Origin: Zanthoxylum bungeanum
Taxonomy: Eukaryota; Streptophyta; Magnoliopsida; Sapindales; Rutaceae
Direction of reading: 5' to 3'
DNA: 64,000 nt
Assembly (NCBI GenBank): GCA_019454045.1
Contig: SKCR01049633.1
Coordinates: forward strand, 62,001-126,000
Position numbers and translations under genes: made by a program. The notes below the pieces were generated by a model. That model did no database searches and was not told the DNA's origin. It worked only from the letters and a program-made list of their open reading frames with translations. Positions 1 through 13,271 of this stretch are shown here, piece after piece (position 1 is the first letter of the stretch; every line of letters starts with the position of its first letter).

Positions 1-1064
1 TTAATTAAGTGCGAGTTATACGTCATCGGTGAATCTTCGGGAAGCGACCCATGAGACCTCCGGATATGTTGGCAGTAAATCGGGTAGTCGGACTATCCGA
101 ATACGTAAGTACCTCGTACTACGTTTATACCGATTTACAAGACAAGGTTGGCTTCTAGCAAAGCGCCATGCCTACCCAATTCTCCAGAAATATTCTTACA
201 GGAATATATAGATCTGTATCAAGCGTAGTATACCGTAGTATTGTGTATATCAGCCCAGTATCAGATAGTCACGTGCTAGGGCTGGGGCTGGATAAGTGTC
301 TGCCCCGTCCGAAGCACATGTCGGATGTCTGGTAACTAGTCTCTATAATCGGATATACATGACCTTGTCATAATATCCCGATGGCCGGCCAGCACTTAAG
401 AGCACTAATACCGTATCCTGCGTGACATCATCTCCACTATGACTGAAGTGATACTTCCGTCTTGACATCACACCCAATACGCTACGACTCTCTGATAAAC
501 CCAGAAGTGGTGTACTCAGAACGGTTAAAGCCCTGTACCACCAAGACCAAAGTCTACCGATTATCGCAAGTATTAGCGATGTAAGTCTCAGGTTAAGACT
601 ATACACACCTACCTTGATTTCGGCTCCTACCATAGACACATAGCCATAATACCAATGGGATTCCGAGGGGTCTATCCAGAGCGAAGCTGTTTCCCGTACC
701 ATCGTGGTGAAACACAACCTCCTATCGCACTTGCATAAGTATCCTATACTTATATATATGAGAACTATGCCGTTGTGCCCTCACAACGCGCACAAGTGCA
801 ATACTAGCCTATTCCGCATTATCGATGTCCTGTCTCGATAATACTACGACTAGGGATATTTAATGATTAATCCTTCGTGGACTGATACTGTCTCATATCA
901 TTCTCAATCCAGGAACTAATCATATGGACCTCTCTTCATTTATACATCTAAGGTGATCTAATCACAAATGATGATAGTACAATCTCCTTTGTCACATAGT
1001 TAATTTGCTATAACAACACAATGATCTGTGCAAATAGTGACGCTATGGGTCATTTTGTCCAACA
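1..1064 (-). repeat. 3' LTR of element F (partial)
   Basis: On the minus strand the LTR starts TGTTGGACAAAATGACCC at 1064, immediately after the tract AAGTGGGAGAT, and runs to the window edge. The sequence tracks the LTR at 8798-10841 closely. Only about half of the expected 2.0-2.1 kb is present. Open frames in it, such as 343-717 minus, are discussed as a finding and are not called as genes. Confidence 0.85.
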
Positions 1065-1077
1065 ATCTCCCACTTGG
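1065..1077 (-). other. Polypurine tract of element F
   Basis: The minus strand reads CCAAGTGGGAGAT directly before the LTR start. This is the usual plus-strand priming site of Ty1/copia elements; the same tract precedes the 3' LTRs of B and C, and a close relative (CAAGTGGGAG) that of D. Confidence 0.75.
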
Positions 1078-3090
1078 CACATAGCCAGTCACTCAAGTGT
1101 CCTACACCCGAACTATGTACGGTTGGCTCAAACTGCTGAGAAAAGCTTTCGTCAGCGGATTTGCATGATTATCATCTTGATGCGATTTATTCGATCATCA
1201 CATCGCCACGATGTATGATCCGAATGAATAAGATGAATATCTAAGTATGTATCTGGATCATTGATGAGACCATTAATTCTTTAGCTTGTGCTGACGCATA
1301 GCTTAGCTACTAACAGAACTATATCTAATCTAATTAGATTTGTATTGACCCAAATAACTTCTATTGTTGCTTCAGCTGCAACAACAACCCGCATTTGTTG
1401 TTTATTCGGTAACAGTATCTTGCTTGCGACTCTTAGTCGTCTTTATCGGTTATAGGAAACTTGCTACAGTGACCCCAGTCACTTTAAGTTCTCCTTCTCC
1501 ATAGACTAAGACAACATCCTTAGTTCTCTAAGATACTAACGGATGTTCTTAATATTAATCCAGTGACTATCACTCGGATTGGCCTGTTTGTGAATCCATA
1601 TGCTCAAAGCGTATGATACACCAGGTCTTGTACATTTTTCAATGTATGGTTTCTAGGAGAGTATTTCGAAAGCCAAGCTTTCGCCGATATTTATTTTATG
1701 GGAATATCATTTCCAAGAAATGACGTATTATCATTATTTTAAAGGACAGCCACTGTCAGTGCGCTCCCACTAACCTCCTTATATACACAAGAATTATTTT
1801 CGTTTTAAATCATACACCATTATGATTATATCAAAACGATAATTCTAAGAACCTAATGCTTGCTTCAATCCAATCATGGATCGAATAACCTGCATTATCC
1901 AAATGGATTTACCGTGGCAACAGGTAAAAGGTTGAATCGTAATCAACATAATGTTGATAACGATACCTTTCCGTTAAAAGCCTAGCTTTATACGCTGGTA
2001 TGTTGCCATCCATGTATGTCTTCCTAGAAGACTTTTAAGTACCATTAGGCACAATGCCTTGTGGTACATCAACTAGTATCCAAACTGGTTGAGATACATG
2101 GAATCCATTTCGGATTATATGGCACTTTGCCATAATTAGGGAGTTGATATCTTGTATCACTTCCTCATACGTAGTCAGTTGGTATTCCTCAATAAGATTC
2201 ACATCTTTATGAGGTTAGATCAGAAACCCATACCCCAGGTTGTTTTCTGACTCTGTCCGACCTACGCGGTTCTTGTGTATTCGAAGATTAATGGTAATAG
2301 TCTCATCCTGGATGAACTATTCATGTTCCATTAAGATTCAGTGCCTTGAACAGTATTACTCCGATTTCCATCGAGTAATACTATCCTCCCACTTACCACT
2401 GCATATCGATATTCCTCTCAGAAAAACCGTATGGTGAGTAACAATCTAATTGTTCTCTTGTGAGATGTATAAGTACAATACTTATGGTATCCCTATGATA
2501 ACCTACATTTGGCACCTATCCTATTTGGGTTTTAGTTTGGTATCATCCAAACATATGCCTAGCATACCCAAATTATCAAGAATGAGAAACCCGGTTTCTT
2601 TCCCGTTCATATCTAATATGATATCTGTTAAACAGATTATTATGGAACCTTATTCAAAATAAGTTCTTGCACTGTTTAAAGCTTATCCGTTGAAGGAAAT
2701 GGTAGCTCAGAGCGACTCGTGATTAACCTTATTATGTCTAACAAAATTCGGTTAATCCCTTCGGACATACCGTCAAACTGACGTATTCCGGGAGGAGTCC
2801 TTATTTGAAAGAATACTATACTCTTTCATATATTCTAGAAACTTATTGCTTAAGTATTTTCCATTACAGTCTTACCATGACGGTTTAATACTTTAGTCGA
2901 TCTGTTTATCTATTTCGTGTCGAAACTGTAAAAGTTTCCGATTTGTGTTCTTCAAAAGAAACACATAACCATACGCGATGCCACATCCGTAAAGGTCACG
3001 AAATATTCATATCCATATCTAGCCTAGCTAGACATGGGCCCACTTGATTCACTATGAAGTAGGGCTAACAGATCGGTGGCATTTACACTT
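1078..3090 (-). pseudogene. Decayed copia pol of element F (integrase, RT, RNase H)
   Basis: Reading the minus strand from 3090 downward: an integrase-core remnant near 2960-3000 (matches the DNA encoding a D-x-x-S/A-R-Y-G-Y-V-F motif in D), the integrase C-terminal part near 2640-2790 (P-P-G-T followed by a G-V-S-E-like stretch), an RT remnant near 1870-2010, and an RNase H remnant near 1360-1400 (A-A-E-A-x-I-E-A-like). No frame is open across any domain. An in-frame TAA lies at 2676-2678 and recurs at the equivalent site in element C. Gag and protease are not recognisable. Confidence 0.65.
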
Positions 3091-6000
3091 TTACCAAGTA
3101 AATAGTGTTTTAGGCACTTTGCCCAAATAGACTAGATTCGTAGACTTTATTTGAATGGAATCAAATCAGTCCTGGTATCCGCTCTTCAAAAGTGCGGATA
3201 TACGATTCTTGTTTATTAGTGTCCCTGACAACTATGCCACAATTAAGTTTCTTAACTGATCAAATCAGTTTGAGCTATTTATTTGTCATGTTATATATTT
3301 GAGATATTATTTATATTCAAAATATAAATTCTGTTATTCACATCTAATGTGTTTATCTCAATATCATCTTTATATAATGAAACACTTTAGTGTTCTAGAA
3401 TATAAAGTTACACCCGCAGCGGGTTATACGCGATATAGAGATAATATTTCTAGTCAAACTAGCTACATTATAACAGTTTCTAAATTTAAGTACTAACCCG
3501 AAGGTAGTTCCTAAATTCAGGTATCTACGGTTAAAACAGCGACTTTCGTCCTGTTTCCAATTCGCAGATAAATCTCTATTGAAGTCAGTATCCTGTTCAA
3601 AACAGATTCTGAACATCAATATATTTTATGTACCACACTAAGTATTTAAAATCCAATTTCAATACTAGTTGTGAACATAATTATGACAATCATATTTGAA
3701 GTCAGAGCCTTGCTCGTCTTCAATTCCTTCTTAGGATATGTCCTTTATCTTCCCAGAAGATTATAATGATTTTGCCTTTGCCTGTTTCAACATTCCAGAA
3801 GCCTTTGGCCAAGCCTCGTGTTTCTGGAATATCGAATTAAGGTGCGCCTTGCGCTACAAGCTTAATATTATTTTATCAAATAAAATAACCTATTAATTTC
3901 CAGGACCATCCTGAAACTTTATTCCCAATTTGAAAATTAAACCATTTAAACACATTTTCCCCAGGATTATGTTTTAAATGTCAATCTTTCATTATATCTT
4001 GATTCTAATAGTCCAACTATTTAATCAACGATTTGTGGTACTATTTATTATAATGATTATAATAGTCCAACTATATAATCAAATATAATTTAAATTAATT
4101 AACCTCAATTACATTGATTACTATAGTCCAACTATAAAATCAACTGTAAACTGAAATTAATTAATTCAAATATATTGATTAATATAATCCAATTATATAT
4201 AATCAAATATAATACAGTCCAACTGTTTATTAAAACAACAATTTAAATATTAGTCCAACTAACATTTAATCTAACGACGAAATAATTTGAATGAGCGCGT
4301 ATGACGAGTAATTGAACGAGTATTGTAAATTCAATTCTTGCCTCCCACTATTTTTCGGCGAGCCTCTAACCCTCTGTCGAGTACTCGGGAAACCGTGTTT
4401 CCTAGTGGGCTAGGATCCCGTTAAATATCACACAATCTTGACTTTGGCCAACAAATTGTATGATAATTAACTAGGTAGATCTCGAAGATCAATTGGATCT
4501 CATCCAATTCCTAGATCCAGTAGGCGGATATTCAAATCCTAAACATATATCTTATATATGCCAATACATCCAATGTATTACCTAACCTTTTTCCTCTGAA
4601 TCAACTAAGCCTTGGCTTTCGCACAACAAACCTAGTGATCCCAGTCAAGCGCGACCCATTGACCATGGAAAGCTTCGTAATCAATGTCGATGGACAAGAA
4701 GTGGTCTTGACTTTGGCCAACAAACCACAACTTGGACAAGACACCGATATGGAACAAAACTCTCGTGATTCAAACACATCTTCGACGGACAAAGGGCTTG
4801 ACTTTGGCCAACAACCCAATGCCAATCTCGGATCTTGAGTGAGAATCACTCAATGGAAGGAAAAACACTTGATATTGAGCGAGGGTTTTTCGCGTGCAAT
4901 TGGCAACCAATTTATTATCTTTGTTAAGGTCTCATCATCATATACCCTTAAAAATGCATTCTAAACACATAATAAAGCGCATATGAAATAAAATAATAAT
5001 GATATGCGGATGGATACTTTACATTGATCCTAGATCAAATCTCTCATTTTCTCTCTCCAAAGCTAGCACATGTATTTACTTCTACCCGTTACACTACACT
5101 TCTAAAGAACCTCATTTACATTGAGGGGAATAGGTGAGAAGAGAATACAAAGTATAGAGGTGATAAGGCTGGACACGCAGGTCCAATTAATAAATCAAAT
5201 TTATTACAATTTCCAAAATTGTCCCACCCGACTAATATCCATCCGATATACATTATTCATGCATCGCAACCATGTATTCATACAGGCATGTTATCAATCA
5301 ATCTAATCCAATTAATTAATCTGATAATTAGTGATCATCCAATGTTCAAACAACGATTTGATTTTTGCTCGAGTCAAACTCGTTTTGCGAATAAGTACTC
5401 AAAGTACGAATTCTTGAATTAAATTAAACTACATAATTAAATCCAATTTAATACGCATTTAATTCTAATTCACTATTTAATTCCAAATTAAATATTACAC
5501 TTTTATTAACGAACCTTTACGACTTAAATTCCAAATTTAATCGCAACGGGTCTCAAAGCCCGATTAACATCTAATGTTTATTTAATTAAAGTCCAATGGG
5601 CTTTTAATTAATTTCTATAAGGCCTGGACTTTTGGTCAACTCGGGTCAAACCGAACAACCAAAATCCAATCCGGGAGTTACTCCATAAGCCCATAAATCA
5701 ATTTTGGCCCATTAGGCCTAATTAAATAATTAAGGTCCATTAAGTCATAATTGGACTTTATGGATGCGGTTTTAGGCCCAATTGGATCCAACCAAATTTG
5801 CCTAAACTTAACTTTGTACAACAAAGCCCAAAAGCCTAATCACAACTTTAAAGGCCCAATTAACAAAATAAGCCCAATTAATTAACTTATAAAATTCTAA
5901 ATTCCATAATTAATTAACCTAAGTGTAATACACAATTAACCACCCAATTAATATTTCTAAAACATCAATTAGCATACTTAATCATGCACTATAATGACAA

Positions 6001-6218
6001 ATACTGTCCAACACAATCTATTAAAATCAAACCCAATTTACATGCTTTTGTTCTCGGTAATTAGGGGTTTTTCCAATCCGATTCGGTTTCAATCCAATCG
6101 AATCCACAATCATCATTTCCCAAATCAATTCAATTCATCCAATGAATTAAAATCAAAAAACACAATGAATTTCAAATTCAATTGAATTCGGCCAAGCCAC
6201 TTTAATTTGGGAAAAATG
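3091..6218 (-). other. Long AT-rich leader of element F, no recognised gene
   Basis: The element 5' of integrase is AT-rich and contains no coding region I can support; short open frames here do not resemble gag. It holds three copies of a TTGTTGGCCAAAGTCAAG-type motif (plus coordinates about 4437, 4706 and 4797) and an array of six short inverted repeats at 4005-4270. The leader resumes beyond the solo LTR K at 8204-8797. The same arrangement is present in element C. Confidence 0.6.
4005..4270 (-). repeat. Array of six short inverted repeats with CCA/TGG spacer
   Basis: The core AGT-CCA-ACT or a variant recurs six times at roughly 45-60 bp spacing. Each copy has complementary arms: AATAGT/ACTATT, ATAGT/ACTAT (twice, e.g. 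4123-4135), ATATAAT/ATTATAT, ACAGT/ACTGT and TTAGT/ACTAA, always around CCA. Several are nested inside further complementary pieces such as GATT/AATC. Element C has the orthologous array at 59805-60075. Confidence 0.7.
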
Positions 6219-8203
6219 TGTTGGTTTCTATAATATGTCCCAAGGAAAGATTAAGCATATATGAAATACAACAAAGAATATATATAAACATGAAGTATGG
6301 CGGAATCATACTTACAATATCTTGTGATGAAGAAAATCAAGCCAAGATGGAAGCTCCAAGGTGGATGATTTTCGGCCAAGGTGAGAAGATGTGGAAAGCT
6401 CCAAGCTTTGAGTATTCCAAGCTCTATGATGGTTTCCCTATCACCTCTTTTGATCCCTTGAAAGGTGCTAGCCTTGCATGTGAGGAGATGTTCCAAACAA
6501 TCACACTTTCTTCAAGCTTTTGGCAACCAAAATGAAGAAGATGAAGACCAAAAAACTGCATGCAGTTTTCGGCCAAGTGAGAGAGAGAAGAGAGATTTTT
6601 CTTTTTTTGTTCTAATTGATTTTTGATACCAAAAATCAATTTATATTTATGCCATAATATTTATTAAATAATAATAAATCTATGACACAAGCCATGCAAA
6701 GGCTTAGAGTGTCAAACACTCAAATTCCATGCATAACATTAGAGTGTATTATACACTATCACCATGCAATGCATTATCAATAAAATAATACATATAATGA
6801 CATGTGTCAAGTGGGCCCCACACGTTTCCAAATGAAAGTGGGCCCACGTCCACTCACGCGTTCGGGTTCGATATTTCCGAAATACCGAACTTGCGTCGCG
6901 ACGTTAATTAAATCGAATTTAAATAAATAATCGCGCCTAGCGAAATTATTATTTACGTCGCTAACGAATTAATTCTAAATTAACTCGTATGCCCGAATTA
7001 AAATCTAATTTTAATTTCGCGTCGAAATCGAATTTCAATTATTATATCGAATATAATAATTTTACTGATTAATTCCAAATTAATCGTTCTCTCTCTCTAA
7101 ATAAGGCACTTTATCCGAGATAAAGTTTCTCTCGCAATTAATCGAAGATTAATTAAGTTCGAATCAAATATCATAGGTGAATCTTCAGGAAGCGACCCAA
7201 GAGATCTCCGGATATGTTGGCAGTAAATACGGTCGTCGGATAATCCGAACACGCACGCACCTCGTACTACGTTCTTACCGATTCACAAGACAAGGTTGGC
7301 TTCTAGCAAAGCGCCATGCCTACCCAATTCTCCAGAAATATTCTTATAGGAATATAAGATCTATATCAAGCGTAGTATACCGTAGTATTGCGTACATCGA
7401 TCCAGTATCGGATGATCACATGCTAGGCCTAGGGCTGGAGATGTGTCTGCCCCGTACGAAACATATATCGGACATCAAGCAACTAGTCTCTTTAAATCGG
7501 ACAATCCTGACCTAGTCATATTGTCCCGACGGTTGCAACCTTTTATAGAGTACTAGTTCTGTGTCCTGCGTGATCATCACCTCCATATGTCTGAAGCGAT
7601 ACTTCCATCTTGACATCACATCCAGTACACTACGATTCTCGATAAACCCAGAAGAGGTGTACACAGAACCGGTTAAGGTCCCCAACCACCAAAACCAAAG
7701 TTTACCGATTGTCGCAAGTACTAGCGATGTAAGTCTCAGGTTAAGACCATATACACCTACCCTGATGCGGCCTCCCATAGACACCTAGACATACTACCAA
7801 TGGGATTCCGCGGGGTCTATCCAGAGCGAAGCTGTTTTCCGTACCATCGGTAAAACACAACCTCCTATCGCACTTGCATAAGTATCCAATACTTAAATAT
7901 ATGAGAACTATGCCGTTGTGCCCTCACAACGTGCACAAGCGCAATACTAGCCTATTCCGCATTATCGATGTCCAGTCTCGATAATACTACGGCTAGGGAT
8001 ATTTAATGATTAACCTTTATGGATTGATACTGTCTCATATCATCTCAATCCAGTACTAATCATATGGACTTTCGCCATTTATATATCAAAGTAAATAATA
8101 TTTACAAAATGGCAAAAGGCAATTTCATTATTACATAGTTAATTTTGTACAATAATACAATATCATTTACAAACAGTGACGCTATGGGACACAATGTCTA
8201 ACA
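6219..8203 (-). mobile_element. Solo LTR K, family X
   Basis: A 1985-bp LTR, minus orientation, beginning TGTTAGACATTGTG at 8203 and ending CCAACA at 6219. The five bases AAATG occur directly on both sides (6214-6218 and 8204-8208), a target-site duplication, and F's leader reads continuously across the gap. It is therefore a solo LTR, left when recombination between two LTRs removed the internal region. It is more divergent from the F LTRs than those are from each other. The splice-donor-like GTAAGTAT lies at 6308-6315. Confidence 0.85.
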
Positions 8204-8797
8204 AAATGTTCCAAATCAAAATTCAATCAAATTGAACTTCAAAACAACATTACCCAATTGTTTTAAGTCATCCAATGATCAAACAAACAAAATCACCAAG
8301 AAATTTAGGGTTCTTTAATTTCGGCCAACATAAGCAATTTGGGGAAATTTGTTCCAAACACAATTTCAACAAATTGATCCAATCAATCTTAAATTAAACA
8401 TACTTTAAGCATTCTCATTCATCCAATTTCACAAAATATGCTCAAAATCAAGTTTACCCAATTTGTCACTTTATGCCAACATAAAAAATTGGGGAAATTT
8501 GTTCCAAACATAATTTCTTCAAATTGATCCAATCAATCATTAATTCAACAACATTTAAGCATACTTAATCAATCAATTTAATCAAATCATGCTTCAATTG
8601 ATTTTACCCAATTTGTCATGCCCAAAATTTAGGGAAAATTGAATCCAATCCAATTTCATGAAATTGATCATACACAACTTCAATTCAACCTCATTCAAGC
8701 ATACTTCATCAAACAATTCAACCAAATCATGCCTAAATCGAGTTTACCCAATTTTAACCCTAACTTTTTCATGCTTGATCAAAGCTCTATATACCAT
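8204..8797 (-). other. First part of element F leader
   Basis: Non-coding sequence between F's 5' LTR and the K insertion, homologous to 33908-34590 (B) and 47293-48000 (C). It contains loosely repeated blocks of about 120-180 bp around a CCCAATTT/GGGGAAATTTGTTCC theme (near 8330, 8470 and 8630). No gene is seen. Confidence 0.6.
8785..8796 (-). other. Primer-binding site of element F
   Basis: The minus strand reads TGGTATATAGAG one base after the LTR end CTCAACA. It resembles the TGGTATCAGAGC complement of initiator-Met tRNA, with changes at the 3' side. B and C have TGGTATCTTGAG at the same place. Confidence 0.6.
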
Positions 8798-10841
8798 TGT
8801 TGAGTTCTAATATAGGTCCCAAGATCATGAAATCAAGCAAGAAATTCGTATGAACACATCAAAGGAGTAAGGCGGAAACTATACTCACATTGAACGGTTT
8901 TGGATGCGAAGAACAAGATCCATTTTCCTCCTTGTTGAAGCTCGGTTTTGGACTCCATTGAGCTGCTGTGATGCTCGGTTGGGACTGTTTTGATGCCTTC
9001 AAAATTCGGCCATGGGAGACCATTGAAGCTCCAAGCTTCAAGCTTATCCATGCTCACAAATTCGTTTCCCTATCACCATAATATAACCCATGTGTGTGCT
9101 AGCACTACTCTTCTTCATTTGCTTCTCAAAATTTCGGTCAAACCAGAAAATGTTTGTGAAGAAATCGGCTTGAAGCCGTGAGAAGAGGAAGAAGAAAAGA
9201 GAGGGAAAAGAGTAGTGCGTAAAAGGGAGAGAGAGAGGGAAAAGAAAAAGTGTATTTGGTTTTTTATATTTCCAAAATAAAATCATTTACCAAATTCTTT
9301 TTTAAATTTCCATTTACCAAAAAGTCAAAAAGCAAAACAATAATTGCTTTTCAACTACCACATCAATCACTCAAATCAAGTGACAACTTGTCACATCACT
9401 CAAAGTGACATTTGATTTGACGCTTGATGTGACTAGCGATTTGACGCATGATTTGAATGCGCTCGCAAATAATCCCGGGCTCAGGTTCGCTAATTCCAAA
9501 TTAACGAATTTTCCGTCGCGTCGTAATTAAATGATTACGCCTAGCGAAATCATTATTCACGTCGCTAACGAATTAATTCTAAATTAATTCGTTCGCCCGA
9601 ATTAAAATCCAATTTTAATTCCGCGTCGAAATCCAATTTCTAATAATATATCAAATATATTATTTTATCGATTAATTCCAAATTAATCGTTCTCTCTCTT
9701 TAATTAATATTTTATCCCAGATAAAATATCTCCGTGATTAATCCCAGATTAATTTTCTCTCTCTTCTAATTAATCCCAGATTAATTAAGTGCGAGTTATA
9801 CGTCATCGGTGAATCTTCGGGAAGCGACCCATGAGATCTCCGGATATGTTGGCAGTAAATCGGGTCGTCGGACTATCCGAATACGTAAGTACCTCGTACT
9901 ACGTTTATACCGATTTACAAGACAAGGTTGGCTTCTAGCAAAGCGCCATGCCTACCCAATTCTCCAGAAATATTCTTACAGGAATATATAGATCTGTATC
10001 AAGCGTAGTATACCGTAGTATTGTGTATATCAGCCCAGTATCGGATAGTCACGTGCTAGGGCTGGGGCTGGATAAGTGTCTGCCCCGTCCGAAGCACATG
10101 TCGGATGTCTGGTAACTAGTCTCTATAATCGGATATACATGACCTTGTCATAATATCCCGATGGCCGGCCAGCACTTAAGAGCACTAATACCGTATCCTG
10201 CGTGACATAATCTCCACTATTACTGAAGTGATACTTCCGTCTTGACATCACACCCAATACGCTACGACTCTCTGATAAACCCAGAAGTGGTGTACTCAGA
10301 ACCGGTTAAAGCCCTGTACCACCAAGACCAAAGTCTACCGATTATCGCAAGTATTAGCGATGTAAGTCTCAGGTTAAGACTATACACACCTACCTTGATT
10401 TCGGCCTCCCATAGACACATAGCCATAATACCAATGGGATTCCGAGGGGTCTATCCAGAGCGAAGCTGTTTCCCGTACCATCGGTGAAACACAACCTCCT
10501 ATCGCACTTGCATAAGTATCCAATACTTATATATATGAGAACTATGCCGTTGTGCCCTCACAACGCGCACAAGTGCAATACTAGCCTATTCCGCATTATC
10601 GATGTCCTGTCTCGATAATACTACGACTAGGGATATTTAATGATTAATCCTTCGTGGACTGATACTGTCTCATATCATTCTCAATCCAGGAACTAATCAT
10701 ATGGACCTCTCTTCATTTATACATCTAAGGTGATCTAATCACAAATGATGAGAGTAAAATCTCCTTTGTCACATAGTTAATTTGCTATAACAACACAATG
10801 ATCTGTGCAAATAGTGACGCTACGGGTCATTTTGTCCAACA
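8798..10841 (-). repeat. 5' LTR of element F
   Basis: 2044 bp, TGTTGG...CAACA in minus orientation. The AT-rich inverted-repeat block is at about 9478-9790 (for example arms GAATTAAAAT and ATTTTAATTC around CCA). GTGAGTAT in a splice-donor-like context lies at 8881-8888. The right edge joins Retand I at 10842. Confidence 0.85.
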
Positions 10842-12478
10842 TAGCCTCCACTTCTGTATGACGATTCTGAAGTCTCTGGGCCTGACCACCCTCAGACAAT
10901 AGACTCAAGAGGAGGTCCTTATTTTTAGCCATAAGGTAAGTAGCCTGCACAAAAACGAAGAAGTCAAGATATGAGATAAAGAAAACCGAGACCCGAAATC
11001 AGAAGGGAGAAGAGTAAAACTACCTTTGTCATTTGGGAGCTCATCTCGGTCACCAAAGCCTCATGAGAGATGTCTTCATACCTCGAAACCTCCCCCGGAG
11101 GAATCACCTCGACCAGTTCATTAAAGGCCGGCACTAAATGGGAAGTAGCCTCTCGGATGTCTTCCCCCAAATCATCCACACCGAGGATCACAGAACCTTT
11201 TCGTTTCTTGGAGGAGCCCCCAGACGATTTTTTCCCCCGATGGGCATCTTTCTTCTTGCCCTGGACGGGCTCCTCCTCCGCCTCTTGAACCAACTCAGTC
11301 TCCTCTGTCCCGAACTGACGCCTCCTTTTCCTAAAAGGCTTCGGCGGACTGACCAACCGAGCAGATCCTGATGACTGCGCACCAGAAGGAGAAGATAGAC
11401 CCCGAGCAGCCGGCTGAACCTTCCCTTGAGACACCCTCCCAGCCTTAACAGATTTAGGATGTGCCTGGGAGGTTCCAGTTTCAACATGACCGGCCTTCTT
11501 CATGGTACCGGCCAACCTCTCGAGATACTTCGGCCTCTTTGACATGCCTGCAAAAAAAAAAAACTGCATCATTAACTAACTCCCTCCAGTGGGCGGCATA
11601 CCGCCGAGCCCAGAATACCCGCTTCTGGACCTGGTGGGAAACCTTGGGAGCATCCCTCCAACAGGCTAGGAAGAATAAAAAAAAAGAGGGGTAAGAATTC
11701 AAACAAAGAAAAGCTAAGGGAAGAAAAGATAAGGTCAAATCTCCTAACCTCCCGCTCTAAAGATATCTGGTACCAAGATCTCCCGATCATCCGACCTCAG
11801 GGTCCGTCCCCAATCTCCAGTGGCCCAGAACCAGAGGTCTTTGAAATTCTTATTAGAATCAGGGAGCTTTTGGACGACGTTTGACGAACTGTCATAAGCA
11901 GAGAGGTAGTACCAACCATGGTGGGTTTTTGGGTTAGCCTTCAACCGATACAACCTCTTCACCTCTTCAAAAGAAGGTTCGCCAAGACCCGCCCGATGCC
12001 AAGCTACATACGACCCGGCCAAAATCCTCCAACTGTTTAGACTTAGCTGACAGGGGGCGATCTCCATCTCGGTCAACATCCAGGCGAAATAAGGTTGAAT
12101 CGGTAGCCGTAGTCCACACTCAAAGAAATCAGGAAGAAGTGCCACCGAGCCCTCATCAGGTTGACTAGCACGATCCATCGGGCCGGGAACTTCGAGGGCA
12201 ATATCTATAGGGATATCGTATCGTTGCCGCAACAGCGCCAGATCGTCCTCAGTTATCTTGGAAGGTCGATTCATGTCCAGAGCCGAACTACCAAGATCAC
12301 CAGGCTCTGGATCCCTCCGAGGGACCCTCTGGTGATAAGTATATTGCTCAACCTCGGAAGGGGTAGAGGTAGTATCGAGGTCTTCCACACTGGGTTCCCC
12401 CGAACCCGAGGAAAGCTCTTCAGCAGGGGGAGTGGAGGGTTAAACAGGGTTTTTAGGGGAAGAACTGTTGTCAGACAT
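10842..12478 (-). pseudogene. Retand I antisense gene, PF04195-like protein, partial and broken
   Basis: Minus-strand multi-exon gene. Exon 1 is 12478-11749 (ATG 12478), then an 83-bp intron 11748-11666 (GTTAGG...CTAG), exon 2 from 11665, exon 3 11547-11024, a 79-bp intron 11023-10945, and exon 4 from 10944 until F cuts it at 10842. Exon 1 encodes a domain like the plant 'putative gypsy type transposon' family PF04195 (LLRQRYDIPIDI, GLRLP, SWRILAG). Exon 3 is Ser/Lys-rich and starts MSKRPKYLERLAG. Defects: TAA at 12440-12442 in exon 1, and exon 2 with intron 2 collapsed to a poly-T stretch. Function is unknown; antisense genes in this position are known in Tat-lineage elements. Confidence 0.65.
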
Positions 12479-12480
12479 CC

Positions 12481-13220
12481 CTGACATTCGAAAAGCAGAA
12501 AAGGAAGGGGAAATCAGTCTATAAAACTACTCAGAGCCACCGTCTCAACTAGGCAGGTGGGTTCTAAGTGCCCTAAGCAAAAACGAACGAGCTATAAATC
12601 TTTCCCTAGCAACATTCAGAAATAATAGATTCACAACACACAACAGCGAAGAGGTCGTTCAGAAGACTTACTTATTCTTTTCGGAAAATTTAAAAGTTGT
12701 ACAGTCCGGTTTCCCCGTCCCTTATGTTCACAGGTCACGGCAGAGAGAGAGAGGAAATCAACGGTTGAAAGGAACTCCAAAAGCATCGAGATCGAACGGG
12801 TCACGTTTGAAGCAGAGTTTACAGGTAGGAAGGAAAATTGCCAAAAAGATTGCATAGTGAAAAACCTCGCCCTCTTATAGTCATGATCAGGGCGCTCGTA
12901 GCCGTTGGATCAAAATAAGAAACCCGGATGAACGCCAAATGTCAATCGCAAAAGAGGTCTGCCAAAATTAAACAGACGGTTGAGATCAGCACGCTGTGAA
13001 GATGCTTCTACACGGTCGATTCGCTTCCTTTTTTGGCGGGAACCCAACGGATGTTTGACAAGTGTCAAAACTAGAAGAAACCCTAAGAATGATTTGATGG
13101 GCATTTAAACAGACATGATAGTTCCGCGTCTCGAGAAAAAGGCATTTGAAAAGAGGCGACGGAACACTTTAGAATCGGGTCGACCTCCAACAGAATGAAT
13201 CGGCACACCATCTTTATATA
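12481..13220 (-). promoter_or_regulatory. Putative antisense promoter and 5' UTR intron, Retand I
   Basis: On the minus strand, TATATAA lies at 13220-13214 just inside the 3' LTR and a second TATA-like TCATGACTATAAGA at 12886-12873. A donor GTAAGT at 12671 and an acceptor TTCGAATGTCAG ending at 12481, two bases before the ATG, would define a 191-bp 5' UTR intron. All these signals occur at matching places in Retand II. Confidence 0.45.
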
Positions 13221-13271
13221 GTTCCCAGCACCAACTTGTACACTCGTTGGAACCGAGAACTAGGGGACAGA

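Larger units (their letters stand above)
1..10841 (-). mobile_element. Element F: family-X Ty1/copia-like LTR retrotransposon (3' LTR cut by window edge)
   Basis: Read on the minus strand: 5' LTR 8798-10841, primer site, a long leader, decayed integrase/RT/RNase H, polypurine tract and a 3' LTR from 1064 down to the window edge. The two LTRs pair because they are nearly identical over the visible 1064 bases (about a dozen differences by eye), whereas the LTR at 6219-8203 is clearly more divergent and is a separate solo LTR. F abuts Retand I at 10841/10842, so it inserted into Retand I; the other half of that element should lie left of the window. Copia affiliation rests on pol remnants similar to those of element D. 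F is probably non-autonomous. Confidence 0.8.

Noticed and set aside
4601..4849. 82-codon frame in the F leader as a possible gag fragment
   Set aside because: No gag, zinc-knuckle or protease motif; overlapped by a frame on the other strand and containing the non-coding GGCCAAAGTCAAG repeats.
1..8203. Reading 1-8203 as one element with LTRs at 1-1064 and 6219-8203
   Set aside because: The LTR at 1-1064 is far closer to 8798-10841, and 6219-8203 has its own AAATG duplication inside a continuous leader, so it is a solo LTR.
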